From the NCBI RefSeq assembly GCF_900104475.1, contig NZ_FNJR01000004.1, positions 1 to 64,000 of the forward strand: a stretch of 64,000 nucleotides of DNA. The letters run 5' to 3'. The notes below the pieces were generated by a model. That model was not told where the DNA came from. It made no database searches and was given only the letters and a program-made list of their open reading frames with translations. Source of the stretch: Actinopolyspora xinjiangensis (GTDB taxonomy: Bacteria; Actinomycetota; Actinomycetes; Mycobacteriales; Pseudonocardiaceae). The position numbers and the translations under genes were made by a program. Each line of letters opens with the position of its first letter. Position 1 is the first letter of the stretch. This document shows positions 43,830 through 53,322 of the stretch, piece by piece.

Positions 43830-44112
43830 TCGTCACCATCACCCCGAACCCCAGTCTGGACCGCAGCGTGCTGCTCGACCGGCTCGACCGGGGCGAGGTG
43901 CACCGCGCCGGCGGGGTGCGCGTGGAGCCGGGCGGCAAGGGGGTCAACGTCGCCCGGGCGCTGACGGCCACCGACCACAGCGCGGTGTGGCCCTGCTGCC
44001 GACCGGAGGGGCGCAGGGCAGCAGCCTCGCCGAGCTGGTCGGCCCCGGAGCTCGTGGCCAGTCCCCGCCACGCGGACCGAACGACGAAGAACTCCGTCCA
44101 GCTCGTCCCTAG
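43826..44112 (+). pseudogene. fruK: Truncated, frameshifted 1-phosphofructokinase relic
   Basis: GTG 43826 overlaps the DeoR stop. The first 54 codons give a clear FruK/PfkB start: IVTITPNPSLDRSVLLDRL and VRVEPGGKGVNVARAL. At 43985-43989 a GT dinucleotide is duplicated; dropping it restores ALLPTGGAQGSSLAELVGP in the next frame, which then ends at TAG 44110-44112 after unrelated sequence. The remaining two thirds of the protein, including the ATP-binding GAGD region, and the fructose PTS gene fruA are absent. The product would be inactive. Confidence 0.75.
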
Positions 44113-44244
44113 CCGAGGCGGCGGGCACCGCTCCCGCCACGGAGTTCGAAGAAGCTGGACTCGCCGACCGTGGCACGAGCCCTTCGGCCGAGGCGTCGAC
44201 GAGATCGGTGTTGCGATCAGGCAGCGACGGGGAGACGCGCGGAA

Positions 44245-44258
44245 AGTGAGCGCTCCCA
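44245..44258. promoter_or_regulatory. CebR-like box, imperfect (12 of 14)
   Basis: AGTGAGCGCTCCCA matches the 14-base cellulose-regulator palindrome TGGGAGCGCTCCCA at all but two positions. It lies 212 bases upstream of the AA10 oxidase gene, and a perfect copy lies 156 bases downstream of it. Confidence 0.5.
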
Positions 44259-44377
44259 AGAAAGATGACTATTTCTCCCCTGTTCAGTTCATACATTCTC
44301 CGTGGAGCCGAACGAACTCCGCGCGATCTTGAGCCCTTTTCGGACCAATCAGGAGGAGAAGTCGCGCTGTGAGAGGG

Positions 44378-44406
44378 TTCACAACTTCGAGTGAACTCGT
44401 TACAGT
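44378..44406 (+). promoter_or_regulatory. Promoter of the AA10 oxidase gene
   Basis: TTCACA (44378-44383) and TACAGT (44401-44406) with a 17-base spacer. A GTTCAC/GTGAAC inverted repeat (44377-44382 and 44391-44396) overlaps it. The perfect CebR-type box begins eight bases after the -10, so a bound repressor would block the start site. Confidence 0.5.
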
Positions 44407-44413
44407 TCTGCTT

Positions 44414-44427
44414 TGGGAGCGCTCCCA
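44414..44427. promoter_or_regulatory. Perfect CebR/CelR box TGGGAGCGCTCCCA
   Basis: An exact match to the known 14-base operator of the LacI-family cellobiose repressors CebR (Streptomyces) and CelR (Thermobifida), placed 30 bases before the AA10 gene. It strongly suggests cellobiose-type induction of the oxidase. The repressor itself is not in the window. Confidence 0.8.
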
Positions 44428-44456
44428 CATCCCGTGTCCTCTCCCGAGGAGTAGAA

Positions 44457-45137
44457 ATGTCAAAGCGTTCCGTTCGTCGACGTACCGGCGTCCTCACCCG
44501 GATGGTGGCCCTGTCCGCGGCCGCCGCCGCGATGTTCGCCGGAATGCAGATGGGCCAGCCGCAGGAGGCCAGCGCCCACGGGTCCGCGACCAACCCGCCC
44601 ACCCGCAACTACGGTTGCTGGGACCGGTGGGCCGACGACTTCCAGTCGCCCGCGATGGAAGAAGAGGACCCGATGTGTTGGCAGGCGTGGCAGGCCAACC
44701 CGAACGCGATGTGGAACTGGAACGGTCTGTACGTCAACGGGGTCAACGGCAACCACGAGACCGCCATCCCCGACGGCCAGCTTTGCAGCGCCGGAAGGGA
44801 TCGCTACGCCGCGCTCGACGAGCCCGGCCCGTGGAAGACCGTCACGAAGGACAACCAGTTCTCGGTGACCATCACCGATCAGGCCCAGCACGGTGCGGAC
44901 TACTACAAGGTCTACATCACCAAGCAGGGCTTCGACCCCACGACCCAGCGACTCGGCTGGGACAACCTCGAACTGGTCACCGAGACCGGCTCACGGCCGC
45001 CCGCGACGACCACGACCATCGACAACATCGACGCGGGGGACCGCACCGGCCGCCACATCGTCTACACGGTCTGGCAAGCCTCGCACATGGACCAGTCCTA
45101 CTACTTCTGCAGCGACGTGAAGTTCACCGGAAACTGA
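44457..45137 (+). CDS. AA10 lytic polysaccharide monooxygenase, secreted
   Basis: 226 residues. A signal peptide with a long n-region (MSKRSVRRRT) ends EASA, so the mature protein starts at His41 in HGSATNPPTRNYGCW; the N-terminal histidine is half of the copper histidine brace. The second histidine is in WQASHMDQSYYFCSDV. Single catalytic domain, no binding module. The sequence around DPMCWQAWQANPNAMWNWNG and IPDGQLCSAG recalls the Streptomyces LPMO10B type, which cleaves cellulose (and chitin) oxidatively. The exact CebR box upstream supports cellulose as the signal. GAGGAG precedes ATG 44457. Substrate not provable from sequence. Confidence 0.93.
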   Translation: MSKRSVRRRTGVLTRMVALSAAAAAMFAGMQMGQPQEASAHGSATNPPTRNYGCWDRWADDFQSPAMEEEDPMCWQAWQANPNAMWNWNGLYVNGVNGNHETAIPDGQLCSAGRDRYAALDEPGPWKTVTKDNQFSVTITDQAQHGADYYKVYITKQGFDPTTQRLGWDNLELVTETGSRPPATTTTIDNIDAGDRTGRHIVYTVWQASHMDQSYYFCSDVKFTGN

Positions 45138-45147
45138 CACGGCGGAT

Positions 45148-45220
45148 GACGGAGGCGCCACACGTCGATGCTCGGGACTCACTGCCCGGGCATCGACGCG
45201 TTCCTGCCCGAGCCTCCGTC
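45148..45220. terminator. Nested hairpin after the AA10 gene
   Basis: An inner stem of 14 pairs (45163-45176 with 45185-45198, one wobble, eight-base loop) is enclosed by an outer perfect nine-pair stem GACGGAGGC (45148-45156 with 45212-45220). It starts eleven bases after the stop and is a likely strong terminator. Confidence 0.65.
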
Positions 45221-45349
45221 GCACCCCGCCAGCTCGGTCTGGCGGGCCGTCCGATCCGGCGTCCCCCGTCCCGGGGCACGCCGGGCCGGTGGAGCGATGA
45301 TCCCTAGAGTCGGGGCACTCCCCTCCACCAGGCAGCCCCAGGAGAACCA

Positions 45350-46555
45350 GTGCGCATCGCGTTCAGCAGTCAGCCGGTCTACTCTCATCTCGTCCCCGCC
45401 CTGCTCCCCCTGGCCCGGGCCACGGCCGAAACGGGCAACGAGGTCGGGGTGTTGACCTCCCCCGACCTCGCCGCAGAAGTACGCGCCTTCGGCCTGGATC
45501 CGCTGGAACTACCGAACGCGACCGGTCCCAGGGACGTCCTCCAGCGCCCCCAACTCGCCGAACGCCTCGGTGTCGACACCTCCGCGATGGCAGAGCTGGG
45601 AAACCGCACGGTGCGCCCGAGCCCCGACCACTTCGCACGTGTCTTCGCCGGACCGCTCGCGGGCGACACCGCCGAAGAATCGATCGAGGCGTTGCGCTCG
45701 TTCGGTCCCGACCTGCTGGTGCGCGAGGTGGCCGACTACCCCGGCTACTACGCCGCGGAATACCTCGGCATCCCGCAGGCGGTGCTGGACACCGGGCCGC
45801 TGGCCCCGCACGACCACGAGGACGTGCTGGCCAGGATCAACGAGCAACGCGACCGGCTGGGACTTTCCGCCGTCTCCGACCCGCTGCACCCGTTGCGCGG
45901 CGGCAGGCTCGGCATGGTGCCCGAGAGCTTCTACCCGAAGCACCTGCGGCTGGACTCGACCGTTCACCACCGCCCACCGCGCGCGGCGGAGCAACGGCTG
46001 GACCCCACCATCGCGGGACTACCGGGGGACCGTCCACTCGTGCTCGCCACGTTGGGATCCAACGCGGCCGCGCTGCACGGGAGGGGAACCCGGACCCTGC
46101 TGGACACGATCGTCGAGGTGCTCGGCGACCTCCGGGTCACCGGCGTGGTGGCGCTGGGCAGGGGGATCGAACCGGACGAGTGGCGGGGCGCCCGACCGGA
46201 CAACGTGCACCTGACCTCCTTCGTGCAGCAGCAGCTGTTGCTGCCCGCCTGCGACGCCTTCATCACCCACGGCGGTTTCAGCGGTGTCCGGGAGGCGATG
46301 AGCAGCGGGGTGCCGATGGTGGTGGTGCCGATGTTCGCCGAACAGCCCGCCAACGCCGACCGGGTCGAACAGCTCGGGGTCGGAAAACGGATCGACGTCG
46401 AGGACATCTCGCACGACTCGCTACGCACCACGGTGGGAACAGTGCTCGCCGACTCCGCCCACCGGCACCGAGCCAGGGCCGTCGAACGGGAGTTCCTGGC
46501 GCTGCCGCCGTTCCACGAGATGGTCGTGGAGCTGGAGCGGCTGGGCGGGCGGTGA
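45350..46555 (+). CDS. GT1-family glycosyltransferase (MGT-like)
   Basis: 401 residues, GT-B fold. The N-terminal acceptor half begins RIAFSSQPVYSHLVPALLPLA. The C-terminal donor half contains the nucleotide-sugar motif region HLTSFVQQQLLLPACDAFITHGG, then GVREAMSSGVPMVVVPMFAEQPANADRV, the macrolide-glycosyltransferase pattern. Such enzymes attach sugars to small molecules (antibiotics, flavonoids, lipids). No biosynthetic cluster is adjacent, so it may serve in detoxification. GTG 45350 with AGGAG ahead. No signal peptide or membrane helix. Confidence 0.88.
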   Translation: MRIAFSSQPVYSHLVPALLPLARATAETGNEVGVLTSPDLAAEVRAFGLDPLELPNATGPRDVLQRPQLAERLGVDTSAMAELGNRTVRPSPDHFARVFAGPLAGDTAEESIEALRSFGPDLLVREVADYPGYYAAEYLGIPQAVLDTGPLAPHDHEDVLARINEQRDRLGLSAVSDPLHPLRGGRLGMVPESFYPKHLRLDSTVHHRPPRAAEQRLDPTIAGLPGDRPLVLATLGSNAAALHGRGTRTLLDTIVEVLGDLRVTGVVALGRGIEPDEWRGARPDNVHLTSFVQQQLLLPACDAFITHGGFSGVREAMSSGVPMVVVPMFAEQPANADRVEQLGVGKRIDVEDISHDSLRTTVGTVLADSAHRHRARAVEREFLALPPFHEMVVELERLGGR

Positions 46556-46652
46556 GCACTCCCCAGGGTTAACGCTTCCTAACAAATTTGGGACACGCGT
46601 CACACCTCGGGCAGGTCTCGATCAGCGGAGCACCGGAATACCATCGGCTCCC

Positions 46653-48575
46653 ATGACGGCGTCGGAACGCTCAGCGTCGAGCGAGCACGGGGACCGGGCG
46701 GACCTGATGGCGGGCTTCGAATCGCCCACGCACCGGCAGTGGCAGGAGCAGGTCGAACAGGTGCTGCGCAAGTCCGGTCTGCTGGACCGGGAGGCACCCG
46801 CACCGGACGCACCGGAGGAACTGCTGACCACCGGTCTCTACGACGGCTTCCAGGTCCACCCCCTCTACACCTCCCGCGCGGAGCACGCCGCACGCGGCAC
46901 CCCCGGTGCCGCTCCGTTCACCAGGAACACCCTGGTGTCGGGGGCCGTCGAGGGCGGATGGGACGTCCGGCAGTACCACGAGGACCCCGACGTGGCCACC
47001 ACCAACCGGGAGGTCCTCGCCGACCTGGCGGGTGGGGCGAGTTCGGTGTGGCTGCGCGTCGGGCCCGGCGGCGTCGCGGTGGACGACCTGGGTGAGGCGC
47101 TGCAGGGAGTACACCTGGACATGGCCGGTGTGGTGCTACGCGCGGGCGAGCACTACGAGGCCGCGGCGGACGAGCTGCTGCGGCTGGCCGAGTGGTGGCG
47201 CGTGCCGCGCGGTTCGCTGCGCGGCAATCTCGGCGCCGATCCCATCGGGCTGCGGGCGCGAACCGGTCGGGAGCACGAGGTGACCCCGGCCGTCGAGCTC
47301 GCGCGACGCTGGGCCGACGACTGCCCGGGGATGCACGTGATCAGTGTGGACGGACTGCCCTATCACGACGCGGGCGGTTCGGACGCCGAGGAACTGGGCT
47401 GCGCCGTGGCCGCCGGGGTGGAGTACCTGCGTTCGCTGGCCGAGGCGGGGATGGACCTCGACACCGCGGCCGGGCTGCTGGAGTTCCGCTTCGCCGCCAC
47501 CGTCGACCAGTTCAGCACCACGGCCAAGCTGCGCGCCGCGCGCCGGATGTGGGAGCGGGTGCTGCGCGCCTGCGGGGTCGCCGAGAGGGCCCGGGGGCAG
47601 CACCAGCACGCCGTCACCTCCTCGGCCATGCTCACCCGGCGCGATCCGTGGGTGAACATGCTGCGTTCGACGATCGCGGCCTTCGCGGCCGGAGCGGGTG
47701 GGGCGCGGGCGGTGACGGTCCAGCCGTTCGACGCGGCCATCGGCCTGCCGAACGCGTTCTCCCGCAGGATTGCCCGCAACGTCCAGGCGCTGCTGCTGCA
47801 CGAAACCCACCTGGGCCAGGTGATCGACCCGGCAGGTGGTTCGTACTACGTGGAGTCGCTGACCGACGAGCTCGCCGAGGCGGGCTGGCGCTGGTTCCAG
47901 CGTGTCGAGTCCGAGGGCGGCGTCACGGCGGCGCTGGCCTCGGGGATGGTCGCCGAGCGGCTGGCCACGACGTGGCGGAGCCGCACGGAGGCCCTCGCCC
48001 ACCGGACCGATCCGATAACCGGTGTCAGCGAGTTCCCGGACCCGACCGAGGAACCGCTCGTCCGCAGGGCGCGCCCGGCCGAGCCGGAGACCGGCGGACT
48101 GCCCCGCCACCGCTACGCCGAGGACTACGAGCGGCTGCGGGACGCGGCCGACCTGGCCGCCGAGCGGCCGGAGGGACGTCCCCGGGTCTTCCTGGCGACG
48201 CTGGGGCCGCTGGCCTCCTACACGGCTCGGGCTTCGTTCACCCGGAACCTGCTGGCGGCCGGAGGTGTGGAGGCCGTGGAGGCGGGCGAGACCGACGACG
48301 CGGCGGCGGTGGTCGCGGCGTTCGAACGGGCGGAAACCCCGCTGGTCTGCCTGTGCTCGACGGACCGCCTCTACGACGAGCGCGCCGAGGCGACCGCGCT
48401 GGCGCTCCGGGAGGCGGGAGCTCGGCTGGTGCTGCTCGCGGGCAACCCCCGGGGATCGAGTGCGGAGAGCGTGGACGGGTTCGTGCACGCCGGCGGCGAC
48501 GCACTGCGGGTACTGACCGACATCCATCAGCGCTGGGGTGTGGCGGCCCCGGCCGTATCGGGAGCGACATCATGA
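46653..48575 (+). CDS. mutA: Methylmalonyl-CoA mutase small subunit
   Basis: 640 residues. The barrel domain matches the mutase pattern ([14 protein letters not shown], then [21 protein letters not shown] and [27 protein letters not shown]), but the C-terminal cobalamin-like domain lacks the DxHxxG motif, as expected for the non-catalytic subunit. It pairs with mutB to interconvert (R)-methylmalonyl-CoA and succinyl-CoA. ATG 46653 follows a TACCAT box by eight bases, so the message looks leaderless. A GTTA-N8-TAAC dyad (46568-46583) lies upstream and may be an operator. Its stop overlaps the mutB start (ATGA). Confidence 0.94.
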   Translation: MTASERSASSEHGDRADLMAGFESPTHRQWQEQVEQVLRKSGLLDREAPAPDAPEELLTTGLYDGFQVHPLYTSRAEHAARGTPGAAPFTRNTLVSGAVEGGWDVRQYHEDPDVATTNREVLADLAGGASSVWLRVGPGGVAVDDLGEALQGVHLDMAGVVLRAGEHYEAAADELLRLAEWWRVPRGSLRGNLGADPIGLRARTGREHEVTPAVELARRWADDCPGMHVISVDGLPYHDAGGSDAEELGCAVAAGVEYLRSLAEAGMDLDTAAGLLEFRFAATVDQFSTTAKLRAARRMWERVLRACGVAERARGQHQHAVTSSAMLTRRDPWVNMLRSTIAAFAAGAGGARAVTVQPFDAAIGLPNAFSRRIARNVQALLLHETHLGQVIDPAGGSYYVESLTDELAEAGWRWFQRVESEGGVTAALASGMVAERLATTWRSRTEALAHRTDPITGVSEFPDPTEEPLVRRARPAEPETGGLPRHRYAEDYERLRDAADLAAERPEGRPRVFLATLGPLASYTARASFTRNLLAAGGVEAVEAGETDDAAAVVAAFERAETPLVCLCSTDRLYDERAEATALALREAGARLVLLAGNPRGSSAESVDGFVHAGGDALRVLTDIHQRWGVAAPAVSGATS

Positions 48576-50806
48576 GCAGCCACGGCAGGATTCCGGACTT
48601 CACCGAGGTCGAGCTGGACGAACCACCGGCAGGGGACGGGAGTCCGCAGTGGCACCGACGCCTGCGGGAGACGACCGGCCGGGACGCGGAGTCGTTGACC
48701 TGGCACGCCCCCGAGGGCGTCGACATCAAGCCGCTCTACACCGAGGAGGACACCTCGGGACTGCGCTTCCCGCACGGTTACCCGGGCATCGCACCGTACC
48801 TGCGGGGGCCGTACTCCACGATGTACGTCAACAAGCCGTGGACCGTCCGGCAGTACGCGGGCTTCTCCACGGCGGCCGAGTCCAACGCGTTCTACCGGCG
48901 CAACCTCGCGGCGGGGCAGAAGGGCCTGTCGGTGGCCTTCGACCTCGCCACGCACCGCGGTTACGACTCGGACCACCCCCGGGTGTCCGGTGACGTGGGG
49001 ATGGCGGGCGTGGCCATCGACTCGATCCTGGACATGCGGCAGCTGTTCGACGGGATCCCGCTGGACGGCATGAGCGTGTCCATGACCATGAACGGGGCGG
49101 TGCTGCCGGTCCTGGCGCTGTTCATCGTCGCGGCCGAGGAGCAGGGTGTGCCGCCGGAGAAGCTGGCGGGGACCATCCAGAACGACATCCTCAAGGAGTT
49201 CATGGTCCGCAACACCTACATCTACCCGCCGCGTCCCTCGATGCGGATCATCTCCGACATCTTCGCCTACACCTCGGCGCGGATGCCGAAGTTCAACTCC
49301 ATCTCCATCTCCGGCTACCACATCCAGGAGGCCGGGGCCACGGCCGATCTGGAGCTGGCCTACACGCTGGCCGACGGGCTCGACTACATCCGGGCCGGGT
49401 TGGACGCGGGGCTGGACATCGACTCCTTCGCTCCCCGGTTGTCATTCTTCTGGGGGATCGGGATGCACTTCGGCATGGAGGTGGCGAAGCTGCGCGCCGC
49501 CAGGCTGCTGTGGGCGCGGTTGGTCTCCGGGTTCCACCCCGCCGACTCCAAGTCGCTGTCGCTGCGCACCCACTCGCAGACCTCGGGGTGGTCGCTGACC
49601 GCGCAGGACGCGTTCAACAACGTCGCACGCACCTGCGTGGAGGCCATGGCCGCCACGCAGGGGCACACCCAGTCGCTGCACACCAACGCGTTGGACGAAG
49701 CGCTGGCGCTGCCCACCGACTTCTCGGCCCGCATCGCGCGCAACACCCAGCTGGTGCTGCAGCAGGAGTCGGGCACCACCCGCACCATAGACCCCTGGGG
49801 CGGCAGCCACTACGTCGAAAGCCTCACGCGCGACCTCGCGGAACGGGCCGGGACACATCTGGACGAGATCGAGCGGGCGGGTGGGATGGCCGCCGCGATC
49901 GAGGCGGGCATCCCGAAGATGCGCATCGAGGAGGCCGCGGCCCGCACCCAGGCCCGCATCGACTCCGGACGCCAGCCGCTGATCGGGGTCAACCTGTTCC
50001 AGCCGGAGGAGACCGGGCAGGAGGGCGGCCCCGAGGTGCGCAAGGTGGACAACAGCGCGGTCCGCGCCGAACAGCTCGACAAACTGCGCAGGCTGCGGGC
50101 AGAGCGTGACGAGCGGGTCTGCTCCGACGCGCTGCGCAGGCTCACCGCCGTGGCCCAGGCCACCGTGGACGGCGACCGCCCGAACGATCTCGAGCACAAC
50201 CTGCTCACGCTGACCGTGGACGCCGCGCGTGCCCACGCCACGGTGGGGGAGATCTCGGACGCCCTCGAGGCCGCGTTCGGCCGCCACTCCGGCCAGGTCC
50301 GTACCATCTCCGGGGTGTACAGCGAGGAGGCCGGTCACGACAACTCGGTCGAGCGGGTGAGCTCGGTGGTGGCGGAGTTCGCCGAGTCGGAGGGGCGCAG
50401 GCCCAGGATCCTGGTCGCCAAGATGGGCCAGGACGGTCACGACCGGGGCCAGAAGGTGATCTCCACCGCGTTCGCCGACCTCGGTTTCGACGTCGACGTC
50501 GGCCCGCTGTTCCAGACCCCGACCGAGGTGGCCCAGCAGGCCGCGGAGTCCGACGTGCACATCGTCGGCGTCTCCTCGCTGGCGGCGGGGCACCTGACGC
50601 TGGTCCCCGCGCTTCGGGCGGAGCTGGACGCGCTGGGGCGCGAGGACATCACGATCGTGGTGGGCGGGGTCATCCCACCCGCCGACCACGAGGCACTGCA
50701 CGAGGCGGGAGCGGCCGCCGTGTTCGGTCCCGGCACCGTCATCGCCGAAGCGGCGGAACGACTGCTGCGACAGCTGCGGGCCGAGTTGGGCCACGAGGAG
50801 TCCTGA
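48572..50806 (+). CDS. mutB: Methylmalonyl-CoA mutase large subunit
   Basis: 744 residues, catalytic subunit. The substrate barrel has [20 protein letters not shown] and [20 protein letters not shown]; the C-terminal cobalamin domain has [13 protein letters not shown], the DxHxxG motif that supplies the lower axial histidine, and the [15 protein letters not shown] segment. It links propionyl-CoA and odd-chain or branched-chain breakdown to the citric acid cycle. Translation is coupled to mutA by a four-base overlap. meaB follows 58 bases downstream. Confidence 0.96.
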   Translation: MSSHGRIPDFTEVELDEPPAGDGSPQWHRRLRETTGRDAESLTWHAPEGVDIKPLYTEEDTSGLRFPHGYPGIAPYLRGPYSTMYVNKPWTVRQYAGFSTAAESNAFYRRNLAAGQKGLSVAFDLATHRGYDSDHPRVSGDVGMAGVAIDSILDMRQLFDGIPLDGMSVSMTMNGAVLPVLALFIVAAEEQGVPPEKLAGTIQNDILKEFMVRNTYIYPPRPSMRIISDIFAYTSARMPKFNSISISGYHIQEAGATADLELAYTLADGLDYIRAGLDAGLDIDSFAPRLSFFWGIGMHFGMEVAKLRAARLLWARLVSGFHPADSKSLSLRTHSQTSGWSLTAQDAFNNVARTCVEAMAATQGHTQSLHTNALDEALALPTDFSARIARNTQLVLQQESGTTRTIDPWGGSHYVESLTRDLAERAGTHLDEIERAGGMAAAIEAGIPKMRIEEAAARTQARIDSGRQPLIGVNLFQPEETGQEGGPEVRKVDNSAVRAEQLDKLRRLRAERDERVCSDALRRLTAVAQATVDGDRPNDLEHNLLTLTVDAARAHATVGEISDALEAAFGRHSGQVRTISGVYSEEAGHDNSVERVSSVVAEFAESEGRRPRILVAKMGQDGHDRGQKVISTAFADLGFDVDVGPLFQTPTEVAQQAAESDVHIVGVSSLAAGHLTLVPALRAELDALGREDITIVVGGVIPPADHEALHEAGAAAVFGPGTVIAEAAERLLRQLRAELGHEES

Positions 50807-50864
50807 ACCGCGCCGGGATCTGAACCACGACGGGCACAGCACCCGAGAAACGAGTTGTGCAGCC

Positions 50865-51851
50865 ATGCCGCGCACCATCAATGTGGACGAGCTCGCCGAG
50901 GGCGTGCTGGGCGGATCCCGCACCACGCTGGCGCGGGCGATCACTCTGGTGGAGTCGACCCGGTCCGACCACCGGGAGAAGGCCCAGCGCCTGCTGGCCG
51001 AACTGCTGCCCCGCTCCGGAGGGGCGCACCGTATCGGTGTCACCGGCGTCCCCGGCGTGGGAAAGTCGACCTTCATCGAGTCGCTGGGAACCAAGCTCAC
51101 CGGTGAGGGGAACCGGGTTGGGGTGCTGGCCGTGGACCCCTCGTCGAACCGCAGCGGGGGGAGCATCCTGGGCGACAAGACCCGGATGGGAGCGCTGGCC
51201 TCCGACCCGGCCGCTTTCGTGCGCCCCTCCCCCAGCGCGGGGACGCTCGGCGGGGTGGCGAGGGCCACCAGGGAGACCATCGTGCTCATGGAGGCGGCCG
51301 GATTCGACGTGGTCCTGGTGGAGACCGTCGGAGTCGGACAGTCCGAGGTGACCGTCGCCGGCATGGTGGACTGCTTCCTGCTGCTGACCATCGCCCGCAC
51401 CGGTGACCAGTTGCAGGGCATCAAGCGGGGCGTGCTGGAGCTGGCCGACATCGTGGCCGTGAACAAGGCCGACGGCCCGCACGAGGACGAGGCCCGCCAG
51501 TCCGCCCGGGAGTTGCGGGGGGCGCTGCGGCTGCTGAGCCCGCCGAGCTCCTCCTGGAAACCGCGGATCACCACCTGCAGCGGACTCAACGGCACGGGAC
51601 TGGACGAACTCTGGCAGCAGGTGCTGGCGCACCGTGCCGCGCTGTCCGAGAGCGGTGAGCTGGTGGAGAAGCGCAGCGAACAGCGCCTGGAGTGGACCTG
51701 GGAGCTGGTGCGGGACCAGCTGATGGGCGAGCTTCTCGCCGATCCCGAGGTGCGGCGGACCCGCGCGGAGATCGAACAACGGGTACGCGACGGCGAGGTG
51801 ACCGCCGGGATGGCGGCCGAGCGGATCCTGCGCGCCTTCCGGGAGCGGTGA
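50865..51851 (+). CDS. meaB: MeaB/ArgK GTPase, mutase chaperone
   Basis: 328 residues, SIMIBI-class GTPase. The P-loop is [13 protein letters not shown], followed by [36 protein letters not shown] and NKADGP. MeaB gates cofactor loading and protects methylmalonyl-CoA mutase from inactivation. The short C-terminal helices match the dimerisation arm. Its place after mutAB is the standard order. The overall call is firm. Confidence 0.95.
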   Translation: MPRTINVDELAEGVLGGSRTTLARAITLVESTRSDHREKAQRLLAELLPRSGGAHRIGVTGVPGVGKSTFIESLGTKLTGEGNRVGVLAVDPSSNRSGGSILGDKTRMGALASDPAAFVRPSPSAGTLGGVARATRETIVLMEAAGFDVVLVETVGVGQSEVTVAGMVDCFLLLTIARTGDQLQGIKRGVLELADIVAVNKADGPHEDEARQSARELRGALRLLSPPSSSWKPRITTCSGLNGTGLDELWQQVLAHRAALSESGELVEKRSEQRLEWTWELVRDQLMGELLADPEVRRTRAEIEQRVRDGEVTAGMAAERILRAFRER

Positions 51852-52073
51852 ACGGCCCCGGCGGGCGGACCGCCCTCCGGGAGCGAGGGCGCACCGGAGG
51901 AACGGTCCCCACCCGTCCACCGCCGACCCCGTGCCCCGGCGAAACCGACGGTGAGCACCCGCACCCTGCCACGCTGAGCGCCGAAATCCGCCTCATGACC
52001 ATGTCCGCCGGTTACGGTTCCGGCCGTACCGATCCTTCTGGGGGCGAGGGACTCCACCGGCGGGGGAGGCGAC

Positions 52074-53126
52074 GTGCGCTGGCGGCGATCCGGAACGGGC
52101 GGCGGGAAGCGGGAGGAGGGCGCGGAGGCGCGCCGCGGACTCCTCGGCCGAGTGGTGAGCATAACTCCGCGACGCAGGCAGGAGGTCGTGGAGAAGCTCT
52201 TCCCGGAGGGGGCCGAGTTCACCTCCTACCTCCACCGCTTCGCGGTGATGCAGGTCCTGTCGGTGCTGATCGCCGTCTTCGGGCTGCTCTCCGGCTCCAC
52301 GTCCATCGTGATCGGGGCGATGCTCGTGGCACCGCTGATGAACCCGCTGCTGGCGGTGGGAGCGGCGATGGTCTCCGGGTGGCCCGCACGGGAGGGCAAG
52401 TTCTTCACCGTGGTGGTGGTCACGAGCGTGCTCTCCGCACTGCTGGCCTGGGCGGTGACGAAGTCGCTGGCACCGGCCGACTTGCCGATCTCCGAGGAGA
52501 TCCTGTCGCGTACCAGTCCGACGGTCATGGATCTCGGAGTGGCGCTGGCGGCCGGTGCCGCGGGCGCCTACGCCACGGTGCGCAGGGAGGTCGGCGAGGC
52601 GCTGTCCGGTGTGGCCGTGGCCGTGGCGCTGGTTCCACCGCTGGCGACGGTCGGCATCACGTTCGGACTGGGCAGGAACGATCTGGCTCGCGGCGCGCTG
52701 CTGCTCTACCTGACCAACCTGGCGGTGATCGTGTTCGTGGGAGCGCTGGTGTTCCTGTTCACCGGTTTCGCCCCCGAGTGGCGGTTGATACGCGAGAGCA
52801 ACCGGGTCCGGCTCGGACTCGCGGTCGCGGCCCTGGCCGTGCTGGCGGTCTCCGTCCCCCTCGCACGGCACTCGCTGAACGAGGTGCGCATCAACCGCGA
52901 CACCAGCGCGGCCGCGACGCGGGTCGAGCAGTGGCTGCGGGGAACCGAACTGCGGCAGACCGGCGTCACGGTGAAAGGTGATCAGGTGAACGTGGACGTG
53001 ATCGGCCCCACCGAGCCTCCTCCGGCACGCCCACTGGCTGGGAAACTGGCCCGCGCGTTCGACCATCCGGTGCGGGTGCGGGTCCGGTGGGTACAGCGCC
53101 GGACGAGCACCGCCGAAAGCCGGTGA
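52074..53126 (+). CDS. DUF389 membrane protein
   Basis: 350 residues with a basic cytoplasmic N-terminus, about six hydrophobic segments (residues 60-290) and a C-terminal soluble tail. The SGSTSIVIGAMLVAPLMNPLL segment is the signature of DUF389 (TIGR00341-like) proteins, whose function is not established. GTG 52074 is preceded by GGGGGAGG. The tail (residues 290-345) alternates strand and helix and might bind a small ligand. It stands alone between meaB and a convergent signalling gene. Confidence 0.87.
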   Translation: MRWRRSGTGGGKREEGAEARRGLLGRVVSITPRRRQEVVEKLFPEGAEFTSYLHRFAVMQVLSVLIAVFGLLSGSTSIVIGAMLVAPLMNPLLAVGAAMVSGWPAREGKFFTVVVVTSVLSALLAWAVTKSLAPADLPISEEILSRTSPTVMDLGVALAAGAAGAYATVRREVGEALSGVAVAVALVPPLATVGITFGLGRNDLARGALLLYLTNLAVIVFVGALVFLFTGFAPEWRLIRESNRVRLGLAVAALAVLAVSVPLARHSLNEVRINRDTSAAATRVEQWLRGTELRQTGVTVKGDQVNVDVIGPTEPPPARPLAGKLARAFDHPVRVRVRWVQRRTSTAESR

Positions 53127-53322
53127 CCGAGAAACGCGCGATGACGTGCCCCGGAGCATGCGCCACAGCCGACTCCCGACCGACTCCGGTCTCCGAGGCC
53201 GAGCTCACTGCACCGGAGACGAAACGCGTCCTTTCCCTGAACGAGGGCGAACGGAGGCCGGACGCGGAACGGGTCCGCCCCGGAGTCCTCACGATGCCCT
53301 GCTCCACGGTCTCTTCCCTCCG

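Larger units (their letters stand above)
44113..44456. other. Regulatory gap between fruK relic and AA10 gene
   Basis: 344 bases with two CebR-type boxes, the AA10 promoter and a GAGGAG ribosome site (44447-44452). No further fruK homology could be recognised with confidence. No gene supported. Confidence 0.5.

Noticed and set aside
44113-44332. Continuation of fruK past the frameshift in the original frame
   Set aside because: The frame stays open to 44332, but the sequence has no PfkB features and reads as random high-GC codons.
43223-44608. 461-codon minus-strand frame across the DeoR gene, fruK relic and AA10 start
   Set aside because: It runs opposite a clear DeoR gene and has no domain or start signal.
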